Assembly: GCF_001591045.1 (NCBI RefSeq)
Contig: NZ_BCUA01000031.1
Location: forward strand, 1-41,294
From: Sphingopyxis granuli NBRC 100800
GTDB lineage: Bacteria > Pseudomonadota > Alphaproteobacteria > Sphingomonadales > Sphingomonadaceae
DNA length: 41,294 nucleotides
Direction of reading: 5' to 3'
Below the pieces are notes generated by a model that worked only from the letters and a program-made list of their open reading frames with translations, did not search any database and was not told where the DNA came from. This document shows positions 1 to 8,338 of the stretch, piece by piece. Made by a program: the position numbers and the translations under genes. The first letter of the stretch is position 1. Every line of letters starts with the position of its first letter.

Positions 1-49
1 GGCTTTCGCCGGGGAACAGCTCACCACTTGCCTGAGGGGTATATATGCC

Positions 50-105
50 GACTTGATCCGGGGTCCCGCTATGCGCCGCCCGGCAGCGGGATCCCGGATC
101 AGGTC
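50..105. repeat. Intergenic inverted repeat
   Basis: Two 21-base arms (50-70 and 85-105) are inverted copies matching at 19 of 21 positions, separated by 14 bases. The arms contain a GATCCGGG core, like the dispersed palindromes common in alphaproteobacterial intergenic DNA. It lies just 3' of fmt, where it could fold in the transcript or act as a weak terminator. No gene is visible in bases 1-132. Confidence 0.6.
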
Positions 106-132
106 CGGGGTGGCGAGGGAGTGAGGTCGCTT

Positions 133-1053
133 TCATGCCAGCCGCACCCCCTTCGCGATCGGGCGCCCGCGCAGCAATTCGGCGGCGTCCATCGCCGGCT
201 TGCCCGCGCGCTGCACTCGCGTCGCGCGGATCGCGCCGGGGTTGCAGGCGACGGTCAGCGCCTCGTCGAGCGTGACGCCCGGCGTCGCGCCCGGAATCGT
301 GTCGGCCGGATGCACGACCTCGGCGGCGAGCAGCTTGTACCGTTCGTCGTCGAGTTCGAAAAAGGCGCCGGGGACGGGGTTGAACGCGCGAATCTGCCGT
401 TCGACCTGCACCGCGCTGGTCAGGAAATCGAGCCGCGCCTCGCTCTTGTCGATCTTGGCGGCATAGGTCGCGCCCGCATTGGGTTGCGGTTGGGGCGCAA
501 AAGCATCGAGATCGCCCAGCACCTTCACCATCAGCCGGGCGCCCATCGCCGCCAGTTCCGCGGTCAGTTTGCCCGCCGTCTTGCCATCGACCGGAGTGCG
601 TCCGATCAGTCGTATCGCACCCGTGTCGAGCCCGGCGTCCATCTGCATGATCGTCACCCCGGTCTCGGCATCGCCCGCCAGGATCGCGCGCTGCACCGGC
701 GCCGCGCCGCGCCAGCGCGGCAGGATCGAGCCATGGACGTTGAGACACCCGGCGCGCGGCGTATCGAGCACCGCCTGCGGCAGGATCAGGCCATAGGCGG
801 CGACCACCGCGACATCGAGGTCGAGCGCCGCGAACGCTGCCTGCTCCTCGGCGTTCTTCAGGTTTTTCGGCGTGCGGACGGGCAGGCCGTGCGCCTCGGC
901 CCAGTCGTGTACGGCGCTGCGCTGCACCTTCTTCCCGCGCCGTGCGGGGCGCGGCGGCTGGGTGTAGACTGCTACAACCTCGTGCCCCGCCGCGTGCAGA
1001 GCGGCGAGCGTCGGCACCGCGAAGGGCGGCGTTCCCATGAAGGCGATGCGCAT
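133..1053 (-). CDS. fmt: Methionyl-tRNA formyltransferase
   Basis: This cytosolic enzyme transfers a formyl group from 10-formyl-tetrahydrofolate to methionyl-tRNA(fMet) for translation initiation. The 306-residue product starts [16 protein letters not shown], the usual Fmt N-terminus, so I place the start at 1053 rather than at the upstream ATG at 1086. The [15 protein letters not shown] stretch carries the catalytic Asn and His of the hydrolase/transferase fold, and the following DAGLDTG loop holds the catalytic Asp. A C-terminal OB-like domain follows (about residues 205-300). Fmt is often next to def; here the two are separated by recR and lie on opposite strands, with fmt pointing away from recR-def. 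Identification is secure from the motifs and length. Confidence 0.96.
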   Translation of the reverse strand: MRIAFMGTPPFAVPTLAALHAAGHEVVAVYTQPPRPARRGKKVQRSAVHDWAEAHGLPVRTPKNLKNAEEQAAFAALDLDVAVVAAYGLILPQAVLDTPRAGCLNVHGSILPRWRGAAPVQRAILAGDAETGVTIMQMDAGLDTGAIRLIGRTPVDGKTAGKLTAELAAMGARLMVKVLGDLDAFAPQPQPNAGATYAAKIDKSEARLDFLTSAVQVERQIRAFNPVPGAFFELDDERYKLLAAEVVHPADTIPGATPGVTLDEALTVACNPGAIRATRVQRAGKPAMDAAELLRGRPIAKGVRLA

Positions 1054-1106
1054 GGTTGCGGGCATTGGCGGAGGCAGGCGATACATTCAACCCTGCTCTG
1101 CCTGCA

Positions 1107-1193
1107 TGTGTCCCCGCGAAGGCGGGGATCCAGAGGATCAAGAGGTGACGTTGGTTCCGAACGCTCTGGGTCCCCGCCTTCGCGGGGACACAC
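1107..1193. repeat. Inverted repeat between fmt and recR
   Basis: Arms at 1107-1135 and 1164-1193 are near-perfect inverted copies containing TGTCCCCGCGAAGGCGGGG and its complement, separated by 28 bases. Each arm also has its own internal dyad (CCCCGC..GCGGGG). This is the layout of a dispersed palindromic intergenic element. It occupies most of the divergent promoter region of fmt and recR and could affect both transcripts. Confidence 0.7.
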
Positions 1194-1251
1194 GTGGTGG
1201 ATTTATGCATATGGATTGTGCACCGATTGCACACCCACTACCACCACACCC

Positions 1252-1848
1252 ATGGCCTCCACCGAAATCGAAGCCCTCGTCCAGCAACTCGCCCGGCTTC
1301 CCGGCCTCGGGCCGCGGTCGGCACGGCGCGCGGTGCTGCACCTGATGAAGAAACGCGAAAGCGCCTTCGCGCCGCTGCTCGCCGCGCTCCAGACCGTGTC
1401 CGAACGGCTCGTCACCTGCACCGTCTGCGGCAATGTCGATACGCACGATCCCTGCGCGATCTGCGCCGACCCGCGCCGCGACGCACGCAGCCTGTGCGTG
1501 GTCGAGGAGGTGTCGGACCTATGGGCGCTCGACAAGGCGCGGCTCTTCCCCGGCAAATATCATGTCCTCGGCGGCCGTCTGTCGGCGCTCGAAGGCGTGC
1601 GGCCGCAGGATCTGAGCATCGACGCACTCGTCGCCCGCGTCGCGGCGGGCGGCATCGACGAGGTGGTGTTGGCGATGAACGCGACGCTGGAGGGGCAGAC
1701 GACCGCGCATTATCTCGCCGAACGTCTCGAATCATTTCCGGTGCGCCTGACCCAGCTCGCGCACGGCCTGCCGGTCGGCGGCGAGCTCGATTATCTCGAC
1801 GAAGGGACGCTCGCGCAGGCTCTTCGCGCGCGGCGGCCGGTGGGTTGA
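1252..1848 (+). CDS. recR: Recombination mediator protein RecR
   Basis: RecR works with RecF and RecO to load RecA onto gapped DNA coated with single-strand binding protein. The 198-residue product has an N-terminal helix-hairpin-helix (LPGLGPRSA, about 16-24), a four-cysteine zinc finger (Cys56, Cys59, Cys68, Cys71) and a Toprim domain beginning [10 protein letters not shown] at about 81. The length is normal for RecR. The start is set by [10 protein letters not shown], which matches the family N-terminus; longer readings of this frame run antisense through fmt and are not real. No clear Shine-Dalgarno sequence precedes the ATG. def follows after 31 bases on the same strand. The frequent partners dnaX and ybaB are absent here. 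Confidence 0.95.
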   Translation: MASTEIEALVQQLARLPGLGPRSARRAVLHLMKKRESAFAPLLAALQTVSERLVTCTVCGNVDTHDPCAICADPRRDARSLCVVEEVSDLWALDKARLFPGKYHVLGGRLSALEGVRPQDLSIDALVARVAAGGIDEVVLAMNATLEGQTTAHYLAERLESFPVRLTQLAHGLPVGGELDYLDEGTLAQALRARRPVG

Positions 1849-1879
1849 CGGCGGGCCCGCGAGTTCATACCTCCCGCCC

Positions 1880-2413
1880 ATGGCCCTGCTACCCATCATA
1901 GAGACCCCCGATCCGCGGCTGCGCGTCATTTCGAAGCCCGTCGAGACGTTCGACGCCGAGCTGAAGACGCTGATCGCCGACATGTTCGAGACGATGTACG
2001 ACGCCCCCGGCATCGGGCTGGCCGCGATCCAGGTCGGCGTGCCGAAGCGCATCCTGGTGATCGATCTTCAGGAACCCGATCCCGAGGATGAAGAGGGGAA
2101 GCGGGTGATTCGCGACCCCCGCGTCTTCATCAACCCGGTCTTCTCCGACTTTTCGGAGGAGCACAGCGTCTATCAGGAAGGCTGCCTGTCGGTCCCCGAG
2201 CAATATGCCGAGGTGACGCGCCCCGCCGAGGTGACGGTCGAATGGCAGGACGCCGACGGCCAGCCGCACAAGGAACGCATGACCGGCCTGATGGCGACGT
2301 GCATCCAGCACGAGCACGACCATCTGGAGGGCATTCTCTTCATCGACCATCTGTCGCGGCTGAAGCGCGAGATGGTGCTGAAGAAGCTCGCGAAGATGCG
2401 CAAGGCGGCATAA
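1880..2413 (+). CDS. def: Peptide deformylase
   Basis: This enzyme removes the N-formyl group from nascent proteins and is a metalloenzyme, usually using Fe2+. The 177-residue protein shows all three family motifs: GIGLAAIQVG (44-53), EGCLSVP with metal ligand Cys102 (100-106), and QHEHDHLEG with His144 and His148 as ligands and Glu145 as catalytic residue. It lies 31 bases after recR and is probably cotranscribed. Functionally it completes the formylation cycle begun by fmt, on the other side of recR. It converges on grpE across a palindrome-rich spacer. Confidence 0.97.
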   Translation: MALLPIIETPDPRLRVISKPVETFDAELKTLIADMFETMYDAPGIGLAAIQVGVPKRILVIDLQEPDPEDEEGKRVIRDPRVFINPVFSDFSEEHSVYQEGCLSVPEQYAEVTRPAEVTVEWQDADGQPHKERMTGLMATCIQHEHDHLEGILFIDHLSRLKREMVLKKLAKMRKAA

Positions 2414-2416
2414 TTC

Positions 2417-2571
2417 CCCTCTCCCCTTGGGGAGAGGGCGGCGAGGCTTGCGAACTTGTTCGCTAGTCGCAGCGGGTGAGGGCTATTACGCCAGCGCCTG
2501 AACCCTCACCCAGCTTCGCCCAGGCAACGAGTTGCCAAGGCTGCGCATCCCTCTCCCCCAAGGGGAGAGGG
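2417..2571. repeat. Nested palindromic intergenic element
   Basis: The spacer between convergent def and grpE is an imperfect long inverted repeat. Its ends, near 2417-2438 and 2549-2571, each contain the dyad CCCTCTCCCC..GGGGAGAGGG. Inner segments GGGTGAGGG (near 2474) and CCCTCACCC (near 2504) pair as well. Together they could fold into one tall hairpin in either transcript. This is a repeat family frequent in sphingomonads and could act as a bidirectional transcription barrier. Confidence 0.65.
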
Positions 2572-2577
2572 TTTTCG

Positions 2578-3129
2578 TCAATCCGCCTTCTTCGCCACGC
2601 CGACCATCGCGGGGCGCAGCAGGCGATCCTTCATCATATAGCCCGCCTGCATTTCCTGCACGATCGTGCCCGGCTCCTTGTCGCTCGGCACTTCGAGCAT
2701 CGCCTGATGCTGGTTCGGATCGAGCGGCAGGCCGATCGCGGCGATGCGCGTGATGCCGTGGCGTTCGAAGACGCCCATCAACTCGCGCTCGGTCGCTTCC
2801 AGCCCGGCGACGAACGCCTTGAACGTCTCGTCCTCGCGCTGCTGCGGGCTGACCGCGGCCAGCGCGCGACCCAGATTGTCGGCGACCGACAATATGTCGC
2901 GCGCGAACTTGGTCGCGGCATAGGCGTGCGCGTCGGCGACCTCCTTTTCGGCGCGGCGGCGCACATTCTGCGTTTCGGCGCGCGCATAGAGCAGGTCCTG
3001 CTGCACCGCGGCAAGCTGTTCGGCGAGCTTTGCCGTCTCGTCCTGCGGCTCTGCGGCCGGGGTTTCGATGGCGGCGGCGTCTTCGGTCTGGCCGTCTTCG
3101 ACTGGCGTATCGTTTTCGATGTTCGTCAT
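2578..3129 (-). CDS. grpE: Nucleotide exchange factor GrpE
   Basis: GrpE is the cochaperone that releases ADP from DnaK in the DnaK-DnaJ-GrpE cycle. The 183-residue product has an acidic N-terminal tail, a long charged coiled-coil helix (about 35-95, with the family-like ARAETQNVRRRAEKE stretch) and a C-terminal beta domain. It starts 4 bases after the hrcA stop, so the two form an operon. hrcA-grpE is a common pairing in alphaproteobacteria. No CIRCE element (TTAGCACTC-N9-GAGTGCTAA) is visible upstream of the operon, so direct HrcA autorepression is not supported by the sequence. Confidence 0.95.
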   Translation of the reverse strand: MTNIENDTPVEDGQTEDAAAIETPAAEPQDETAKLAEQLAAVQQDLLYARAETQNVRRRAEKEVADAHAYAATKFARDILSVADNLGRALAAVSPQQREDETFKAFVAGLEATERELMGVFERHGITRIAAIGLPLDPNQHQAMLEVPSDKEPGTIVQEMQAGYMMKDRLLRPAMVGVAKKAD

Positions 3130-3133
3130 AACC

Positions 3134-4177
3134 CTATCGTATCAGTCTGGAGAGCGATTGTGCGGTAAAGTCCACCATGGGTACGATGCGCGCATAGTTC
3201 AAGCGTGTCGGGCCGATTACCCCGACGACGCCGACGACGCGTCCGTCGCTGCCATGATAGGGCGCGGCGATAACCGACGAACCCGACAGCGAAAAGAGCT
3301 TGTTCTCCGACCCGATGAAAATACGCGTCGCGCTGCCCTCGCGCGCGCTGTCGAGTAGATGCGCGATGTCCTGCTTCGTCTCCAGTTCATCGAGCAGCTG
3401 GCGCACGCGGTCGAGGTCGCCGACCGCGCTTTCGTCGAGCAGATTCGCCTGACCGCGCACGATCAGCACCGGCCGGTCGGCGCCGTCGACCGACCAGATG
3501 GCCAGCCCGCGCGACACCAGGTCGGCGGCGGCGCGGTCGATCGCGATGCGTTCGGCCTCCAGTTCGCGTCGCACGCGGGTCTGCGCCTCGGCCAGGGTCA
3601 GGCCGGCGAGCATCGCCGACACATAATTGCCCGCCTCGACCAGCGTCGAGGGTTGAAGGCCGGGCGGGATCGCGATGACGCGATTCTCCACCGTCCCGTC
3701 GGCTGCAACCAGGACGACGAGCGCCTGCTCGTCGGACATGGGGACGAAGGCGACCTGCTTCAGCACCCGCTCGTGCTTCGGAACCAGCACCAGCCCGGCG
3801 CAGGCCGACAGGCCCGACAGCGCGGCGGTCGCGTGCGCGAGCGCGCTTTCGATCGGCCCGCCCTCGGCGAGGCTCGCCTCGATCTGCGCGCGATCCTCGG
3901 CTGACGGTTCGGCGACCTGCATCATCCCGTCGACGAACAGGCGCAGCCCCTGCTCGGTGGGCAGGCGCCCGGCGCTGGTGTGCGGGCTGGCGAGCAGGCC
4001 GAGTTCCTCGAGGTCCTGCATCACGTTGCGGATCGAGGCGGGCGACAGGTTGAGCGTCGCGAGTTTCGACAGCGTGCGCGATCCGACCGGCTGGCCGGTC
4101 TCCAGATAGGCATCGACCACCAGCCGGAACACGTCGCGTGCGCGCGTGGTCAGTTCGATGATCGGCGGCGTGGTCAT
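3134..4177 (-). CDS. hrcA: Heat-inducible transcription repressor HrcA
   Basis: HrcA represses class I heat-shock genes by binding CIRCE operators, with GroE keeping it active. The 347-residue protein begins MTTPPIIELTTRARDVF. The N-terminal winged helix (about 8-80) includes VGSRTLSK and the LSPASIRNVMQDLEELGLL recognition region followed by SPHTSAGRLPT, both hallmarks of HrcA. The dimerisation and insert domains follow. I chose the ATG at 4177 because upstream codons lack family similarity. It is first in an operon with grpE and diverges from rph across 107 bases. Confidence 0.95.
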   Translation of the reverse strand: MTTPPIIELTTRARDVFRLVVDAYLETGQPVGSRTLSKLATLNLSPASIRNVMQDLEELGLLASPHTSAGRLPTEQGLRLFVDGMMQVAEPSAEDRAQIEASLAEGGPIESALAHATAALSGLSACAGLVLVPKHERVLKQVAFVPMSDEQALVVLVAADGTVENRVIAIPPGLQPSTLVEAGNYVSAMLAGLTLAEAQTRVRRELEAERIAIDRAAADLVSRGLAIWSVDGADRPVLIVRGQANLLDESAVGDLDRVRQLLDELETKQDIAHLLDSAREGSATRIFIGSENKLFSLSGSSVIAAPYHGSDGRVVGVVGVIGPTRLNYARIVPMVDFTAQSLSRLIR

Positions 4178-4284
4178 GGAAGCAGATTTAGGGATGGGGC
4201 GGGGCGGGGGCAAGCATTGCGGGGGTGGCGCCGGATCGTCAACGCGGCTAAGCGCCGGCACAGCTTCACGAGGAGACAGACGAC

Positions 4285-5001
4285 ATGCGCCCTTCCGGCC
4301 GCGCGCCCGACCAGATGCGCCCCATCGCGATCGAAACCGACTTCACCATCCACGCCGAGGGCAGCGTCCTCGTCGCTTTCGGCAACACCAAGGTGCTGGT
4401 GACCGCCAGCGTCGAGGAAAAGGTGCCGCCCTTCCTGCGCGGCAAGGGGCAGGGGTGGGTGACCGCCGAATATGGCATGCTTCCCCGCGCCACCCACACG
4501 CGCGGCAGCCGCGAGGCGGCGAAGGGCAAGCAGTCGGGCCGCACGCAGGAAATTCAGCGGCTTATCGGGCGCAGCCTGCGCGCCGTCGTCGATATGAAGA
4601 AGCTCGGCGAGCGGCAGATCGTCCTCGACTGCGACGTGATCCAGGCTGATGGCGGGACGCGCACCGCGGCGATCAGCGGCGCGTGGGTCGCGCTGCGCCT
4701 CGCGGTCGACAAGCTTCTCGCCGCCAAGGCGATCGCCGAGGACCCGATCGAGGACAAGGTCGCCGCCGTCTCGTGCGGCATCCACAACGGCACCGCGGTG
4801 CTCGACCTCGACTATGACGAGGATTCGACCGCGGGGGCCGACGGCAATTTCGTGCTCACCGGCAAGGGGCAGATCGTCGAGGTGCAGGCGAGCGCCGAGG
4901 GCGCGACCTATGACGAGGAAGGCCTGCTGCGCCTGCTCCGCCTCGCCCGCATCGGCTGCACCGAGATTTTCGCAGCGCAGGCGAAGGCGGTGGGGCGCTG
5001 A
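4285..5001 (+). CDS. rph: Ribonuclease PH
   Basis: RNase PH is a phosphate-dependent exonuclease that trims the 3' ends of tRNA precursors. The 238-residue product starts [14 protein letters not shown] and has the RNase PH fold with [17 protein letters not shown] and the phosphate-site [16 protein letters not shown], then [16 protein letters not shown] in the active-site region. A strong AGGAGA lies 8 bases before the ATG. It overlaps nothing but is followed after one base by the GTG start of rdgB, so the two are surely cotranscribed. Diverges from hrcA, an arrangement seen in many alphaproteobacteria. Confidence 0.97.
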   Translation: MRPSGRAPDQMRPIAIETDFTIHAEGSVLVAFGNTKVLVTASVEEKVPPFLRGKGQGWVTAEYGMLPRATHTRGSREAAKGKQSGRTQEIQRLIGRSLRAVVDMKKLGERQIVLDCDVIQADGGTRTAAISGAWVALRLAVDKLLAAKAIAEDPIEDKVAAVSCGIHNGTAVLDLDYDEDSTAGADGNFVLTGKGQIVEVQASAEGATYDEEGLLRLLRLARIGCTEIFAAQAKAVGR

Positions 5002-5002
5002 T

Positions 5003-5644
5003 GTGACCCGAAAGCTCGCTCCCGGCAAACTCGTCATCGCCAGCCATAATGCGGGCAAGGTGCGCGAAATCCGGGCATTGCTCGACCCTTATGGCATCGA
5101 TCCGGTGTCGGCGGGCGACCTCGGCCTGCCCGAGCCGGCCGAGACAGGCACGACCTTCGCCGAGAATGCGCTGCTCAAGGCGCACGCCAGCGCCTCCGCC
5201 GCGGGCCTGCCGGCGCTTGCCGACGACAGCGGGCTCGAGGTCGCGGCGCTCGGCGGCCGGCCGGGCGTCTACACCGCCGACTGGGCCGAACGCCAATGGT
5301 TCGAGGGCGAGCCGGGAAAAGATTGGGCCGGCCGCGACTGGTATATGGCAATGGGCAAGGTCGAGGGGCTGCTCGCCGAACAGGGGCCGGGGGTCGACCG
5401 CAGCGCCTGCTTCGTCTGCACCCTCGCGCTCGCCTGGCCCGACGGTCATGCCGAGGTTTTCGAGGGGCGCGCGCAGGGCAGCCTGACCTGGCCGCCGCGC
5501 GGCACGCTGGGCTTTGGTTATGACCCGGTCTTCGTTCCGTCCGGCAAGCCACAGACCTATGCGGAAATAGACCCGACCGAGAAGCACGCGATCAGCCACC
5601 GCGCCGATGCGTTTGCGAAGCTGGTGGCGGGTGTTTTCGGCTGA
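5003..5644 (+). CDS. rdgB: XTP/dITP pyrophosphatase (RdgB/HAM1 family)
   Basis: This enzyme hydrolyses non-canonical purine triphosphates (ITP, dITP, XTP) to monophosphates and so keeps them out of DNA and RNA. The 213-residue product has the substrate-binding [10 protein letters not shown] loop (13-22), [11 protein letters not shown], the acidic ADDSGLEV site and the C-terminal GFGYDPVF and [11 protein letters not shown] motifs. The start must be GTG at 5003: the ATG overlapping the rph stop runs straight into a TGA, and the [19 protein letters not shown] sequence fits the family. It is 1 base downstream of rph and translationally coupled. Confidence 0.95.
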   Translation: MTRKLAPGKLVIASHNAGKVREIRALLDPYGIDPVSAGDLGLPEPAETGTTFAENALLKAHASASAAGLPALADDSGLEVAALGGRPGVYTADWAERQWFEGEPGKDWAGRDWYMAMGKVEGLLAEQGPGVDRSACFVCTLALAWPDGHAEVFEGRAQGSLTWPPRGTLGFGYDPVFVPSGKPQTYAEIDPTEKHAISHRADAFAKLVAGVFG

Positions 5645-5653
5645 TCGCTTATT

Positions 5654-5693
5654 TTACCCGGATATTATTGACTCCAATTTTATCCGGGTGTAA
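5654..5693. promoter_or_regulatory. Paired inverted TATCCGGGT sites (candidate operator)
   Basis: Immediately before the DUF2239 gene are two inverted copies of a site. Reading both in the same sense gives AATAATATCCGGGTAAAAT and AATTTTATCCGGGTGTAAT. The cores occupy 5656-5664 and 5681-5689, with 16 bases between. The flanking AT bases are shared as well as the core, which argues for a protein-binding site rather than a plain hairpin. The right copy ends about 10 bases before the ATG, so an occupied site would block initiation. The bound regulator is not identifiable here. Confidence 0.5.
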
Positions 5694-5702
5694 TCGGCCG
5701 GC

Positions 5703-6218
5703 ATGCAACAAGATATTCAAACCGTAACCGCCTTCCTTGGCGCCACATCACTCGTATCGGGGTCGCGCATGATCGTCCGGCAACGGCTGGAGGAGCGCTA
5801 TCCGGGCGACCTCGGCGCGATCCTCGTTTTCGACGATGCGACCGGCAAGCCGGTCGACCTCGACTATTGGGACGCCGCGACGACCGCGCCGGCATCGTCG
5901 GTGGGTCGCCCGAGACTCGGCGTCAAGGCGCGCGAGGTGACGCTGCTGCCGCGGCATTGGGACTGGCTGGCGGAACAGCCCGGCGGCGCCTCCGCCGCGC
6001 TGCGCCGACTGGTCGAGGCTGCGAGCCGGGCGCCCGGTGACGGTCGCAAGCGCAAGGATGCCGCCTATCATTTCATGAGCCATATGTGCGGCAACCTGCC
6101 GGGCTATGAAGAGGCGCTGCGCGCGCTGTACCGCGACGATAGCGCGGCGTTCGACAGTCTGATCGCGGAGTGGCCGGACGATGTGCGCGATCATATCCGG
6201 CGCCTGATCGCCGGCTGA
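5703..6218 (+). CDS. DUF2239 family protein
   Basis: The 171-residue soluble protein matches the DUF2239 family as I know it: an N-terminal VTAFLGATSLVSG segment, a middle GRPRLGVKAREVTLLPRHWDWLAEQPGG block (split here as about 88-115) and a C-terminal helical part with MCGNLPGYEEALRALY. The family's biochemical role is unknown. It has no signal peptide or membrane segment. It follows rdgB by 58 bases and has its own candidate operator, so it is probably regulated separately from rph-rdgB. hemW begins 31 bases downstream. Confidence 0.85.
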   Translation: MQQDIQTVTAFLGATSLVSGSRMIVRQRLEERYPGDLGAILVFDDATGKPVDLDYWDAATTAPASSVGRPRLGVKAREVTLLPRHWDWLAEQPGGASAALRRLVEAASRAPGDGRKRKDAAYHFMSHMCGNLPGYEEALRALYRDDSAAFDSLIAEWPDDVRDHIRRLIAG

Positions 6219-6249
6219 CATTCGCGCGCCGCGCCCTATATCGCTCCCC

Positions 6250-7395
6250 ATGGCCGAACCGCTCGCCCTTTATGTCCACTGGCCGTTCTGCGTGTCGAAA
6301 TGCCCCTATTGCGACTTCAACAGCCATGTTCGCGAGCGCGTCGATCAAGTGGCATGGCGCGACGCGTTGCTCGCCGACCTGCGGCACGAGGCGGCGCTGC
6401 TGCCGGGTCGCAAGGTTTCGTCGATCTTCTTCGGCGGCGGCACCCCCAGCCTGATACCGCCGCAGACGGTCGCGGCGGTGATCGCGGCGGCGGACGCGGC
6501 ATGGGGGCTGACCGACGATTGCGAGATCACGCTGGAGGCGAATCCCAATTCGGTCGAGGTCGCCAATTTCGCCGCGCTCGCCGCCGCCGGGGTCAATCGT
6601 GTGTCGATCGGGGTTCAAAGCTTCGACCCGCAAATCCTTGAATTTCTGGGCCGGGCGCATAGCGGCGACGAGGCGCGGCGGGCGATCGCCGCGGCGCAGG
6701 CGTATTTCGCGCGCGTCAGTTTCGACCTCATCTATGCGCGTCCCGGCCAGTCGCTCGCCGCGTGGGAGGTGGAGCTTGCCGAGGCGCTGGCGTTCGGCAC
6801 CGGCCATCTGTCGCTCTATCAGCTGACGATCGAGCCGGGGACGCGCTTCGCTACCCTCGCGGCGAAGGGCGATCTCGTCATCCCCGACGGCGATGCTGCC
6901 GCCGATCTGTTCGACGCGACGCAGGCGACGACGCGCGCGGCCGACCTGCCGCGCTACGAAGTGTCGAACCACGCGCGCCGCGGCGAGGAGAGCCGGCACA
7001 ACCTGACCTATTGGCGCTATGGCGATTATGCCGGCATCGGCCCCGGCGCGCACGGGCGGCGACTTGCGCAGGCGACCGAGCGGCACCGCAAGCCCGAGAA
7101 TTTCCTGTCCGCCGTCGCGCGCAACGGCCACGGCCTGAAGGTCGAAATCGACCTGCCGCTGCACGAGCGCGCGACCGAGGCGATGCTGATGGGCCTGCGC
7201 CTGACCGAGGGCGTCGACCTGACGCGCGTCGAGGCGCGCAGCGGGCTGGCACGCGATGCCTTCGTCGATGCCGGGGCGGTGGCGCGACTGGCGGGACAGG
7301 GGCTTTTGGTGCAGGAGAGCGATCAACTGGCGGTCACCGACGCCGGGATATTGCTGCTCGACTCCATCCTTTCGGAGGTGGTGAAAACCGACTAA
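6250..7395 (+). CDS. hemW: Radical SAM heme chaperone HemW
   Basis: HemW (formerly annotated as coproporphyrinogen III oxidase-like) is a radical-SAM protein that binds heme and delivers it to target proteins. The 381-residue product has the HemW-style cluster motif with Cys14, Cys18 and Cys21 (CVSKCPYC), the FGGGTPS SAM-binding loop, LEANPNS and IGVQSF strands, and the C-terminal HNLTYWRYGDYAGIGPGAHGR region. The CxxxCxxC motif defines radical SAM; the start and length fit HemW rather than HemN, whose N-terminus is longer. In many bacteria the gene sits just after rdgB; here only the DUF2239 gene intervenes. xerC follows after 45 bases. Confidence 0.93.
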   Translation: MAEPLALYVHWPFCVSKCPYCDFNSHVRERVDQVAWRDALLADLRHEAALLPGRKVSSIFFGGGTPSLIPPQTVAAVIAAADAAWGLTDDCEITLEANPNSVEVANFAALAAAGVNRVSIGVQSFDPQILEFLGRAHSGDEARRAIAAAQAYFARVSFDLIYARPGQSLAAWEVELAEALAFGTGHLSLYQLTIEPGTRFATLAAKGDLVIPDGDAAADLFDATQATTRAADLPRYEVSNHARRGEESRHNLTYWRYGDYAGIGPGAHGRRLAQATERHRKPENFLSAVARNGHGLKVEIDLPLHERATEAMLMGLRLTEGVDLTRVEARSGLARDAFVDAGAVARLAGQGLLVQESDQLAVTDAGILLLDSILSEVVKTD

Positions 7396-7408
7396 TCCTC
7401 ACGGTATC

Positions 7409-7424
7409 CGCTCGACACGAACGG
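7409..7424. repeat. 16-bp remnant of a dispersed palindrome
   Basis: CGCTCGACACGAACGG upstream of xerC is identical to the last 16 bases of the right arm of the large inverted repeat at 34305-34386. Only this end is present, without a partner arm. It appears to be a half-element or a remnant from the same family. It lies between the hemW stop and the xerC start. Confidence 0.5.
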
Positions 7425-7440
7425 AACGAGAGGGACGGAT

Positions 7441-8331
7441 TTGCCGCAGGACATCATCCGCGACTGGCACGCCCATCTGGCGCACGAAAGGCGCCGGTCG
7501 GAGCATACGCGCCGCGCCTATGTCGCGACGGCCGAGCGTTTCTGCGCCTTCCTGATGGAGCATCGCGGCGGTGGGGTCGATGCGGCGATGCTGCGGTCGC
7601 TGTCCGCCGGCGACCTGCGCGCCTATCTGGCCGCGCGCCGCGCCGGGGGGCTGGGCAATGCGTCGGCCGCGCGCGAACTCTCCGCCATCCGCACCTTCCT
7701 GCGCTTCGTCGGCGGCTCGAATGCCAGCGTGCCGCAGATGCGCGGCCCGCGCGTCCGCAAGGGGTTGCCGCGCCCCGTCGCGCCCGACCAGGCGCTCGAT
7801 CTTGCGCACGAGGTGGAGGATAATGCCCGGCAGGGCTGGACGGGCGCGCGCGATTTCGCGCTGCTGCTGCTGCTCTATGGCGCCGGGCTACGCATCGGCG
7901 AAGCGCTGTCGCTGACCGGCGCCGCGCTCCCGCTCGGCGAGACGCTGCGCGTCACCGGCAAGCGCGGCAAGACGCGGATCGTGCCGATCCTGCCCGCGGT
8001 TGCCGCCGCGGTGGCGCGTTACGTCGAGGCCTGCCCATGGCCGATCGCGAAAGAGACGCCGCTGTTTCTCGGTGCGCGCGGCGGCCCGCTCCAGCCCGGC
8101 GTCGTGCGCGCGAGCGTGCGGTCGGCGCGCCGCGCTCTCGGGTTTCCGGAGCGCACGACGCCGCACGCGCTGCGCCACAGCTTCGCGACGCACCTGCTTG
8201 CCGGCGGCGCCGACCTGCGGTCGTTGCAGGAACTGCTCGGCCACGCGAGCCTCGCTTCGACGCAGGTCTATACCGCGGTTGACGCCGCGCACCTGCTCGA
8301 CATCTACCGCAACGCGCACCCGCGCGCCTGA
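7441..8331 (+). CDS. xerC: Tyrosine recombinase XerC
   Basis: XerC acts with XerD at dif to resolve chromosome dimers. The 296-residue protein has the SAM-like N-terminal core-binding domain (about 1-90) and a catalytic domain with the expected residues: Arg151 (GAGLRIGEAL), Lys174 (GKRGKTR), His242 and Arg245 (HALRHSFATH), His268 (LLGHASL) and nucleophile Tyr277. No ATG fits; the start is TTG at 7441, preceded by a GAGAGGGA ribosome-binding stretch. I call XerC rather than XerD from overall resemblance and the missing XerD-type N-terminus, which is less certain than the recombinase call. It converges on the DedA gene with a 7-base gap. Confidence 0.88.
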   Translation: MPQDIIRDWHAHLAHERRRSEHTRRAYVATAERFCAFLMEHRGGGVDAAMLRSLSAGDLRAYLAARRAGGLGNASAARELSAIRTFLRFVGGSNASVPQMRGPRVRKGLPRPVAPDQALDLAHEVEDNARQGWTGARDFALLLLLYGAGLRIGEALSLTGAALPLGETLRVTGKRGKTRIVPILPAVAAAVARYVEACPWPIAKETPLFLGARGGPLQPGVVRASVRSARRALGFPERTTPHALRHSFATHLLAGGADLRSLQELLGHASLASTQVYTAVDAAHLLDIYRNAHPRA

Positions 8332-8338
8332 CCGGCGT

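Noticed and set aside
28..1251. Long plus-strand frame running from near the window start into recR
   Set aside because: It is antisense to fmt and lacks family similarity until the RecR N-terminus at 1252; the upstream part is a high-GC shadow frame.
4178..4284. CIRCE operator between hrcA and rph
   Set aside because: No TTAGCACTC-N9-GAGTGCTAA or close variant is present in this divergent spacer.
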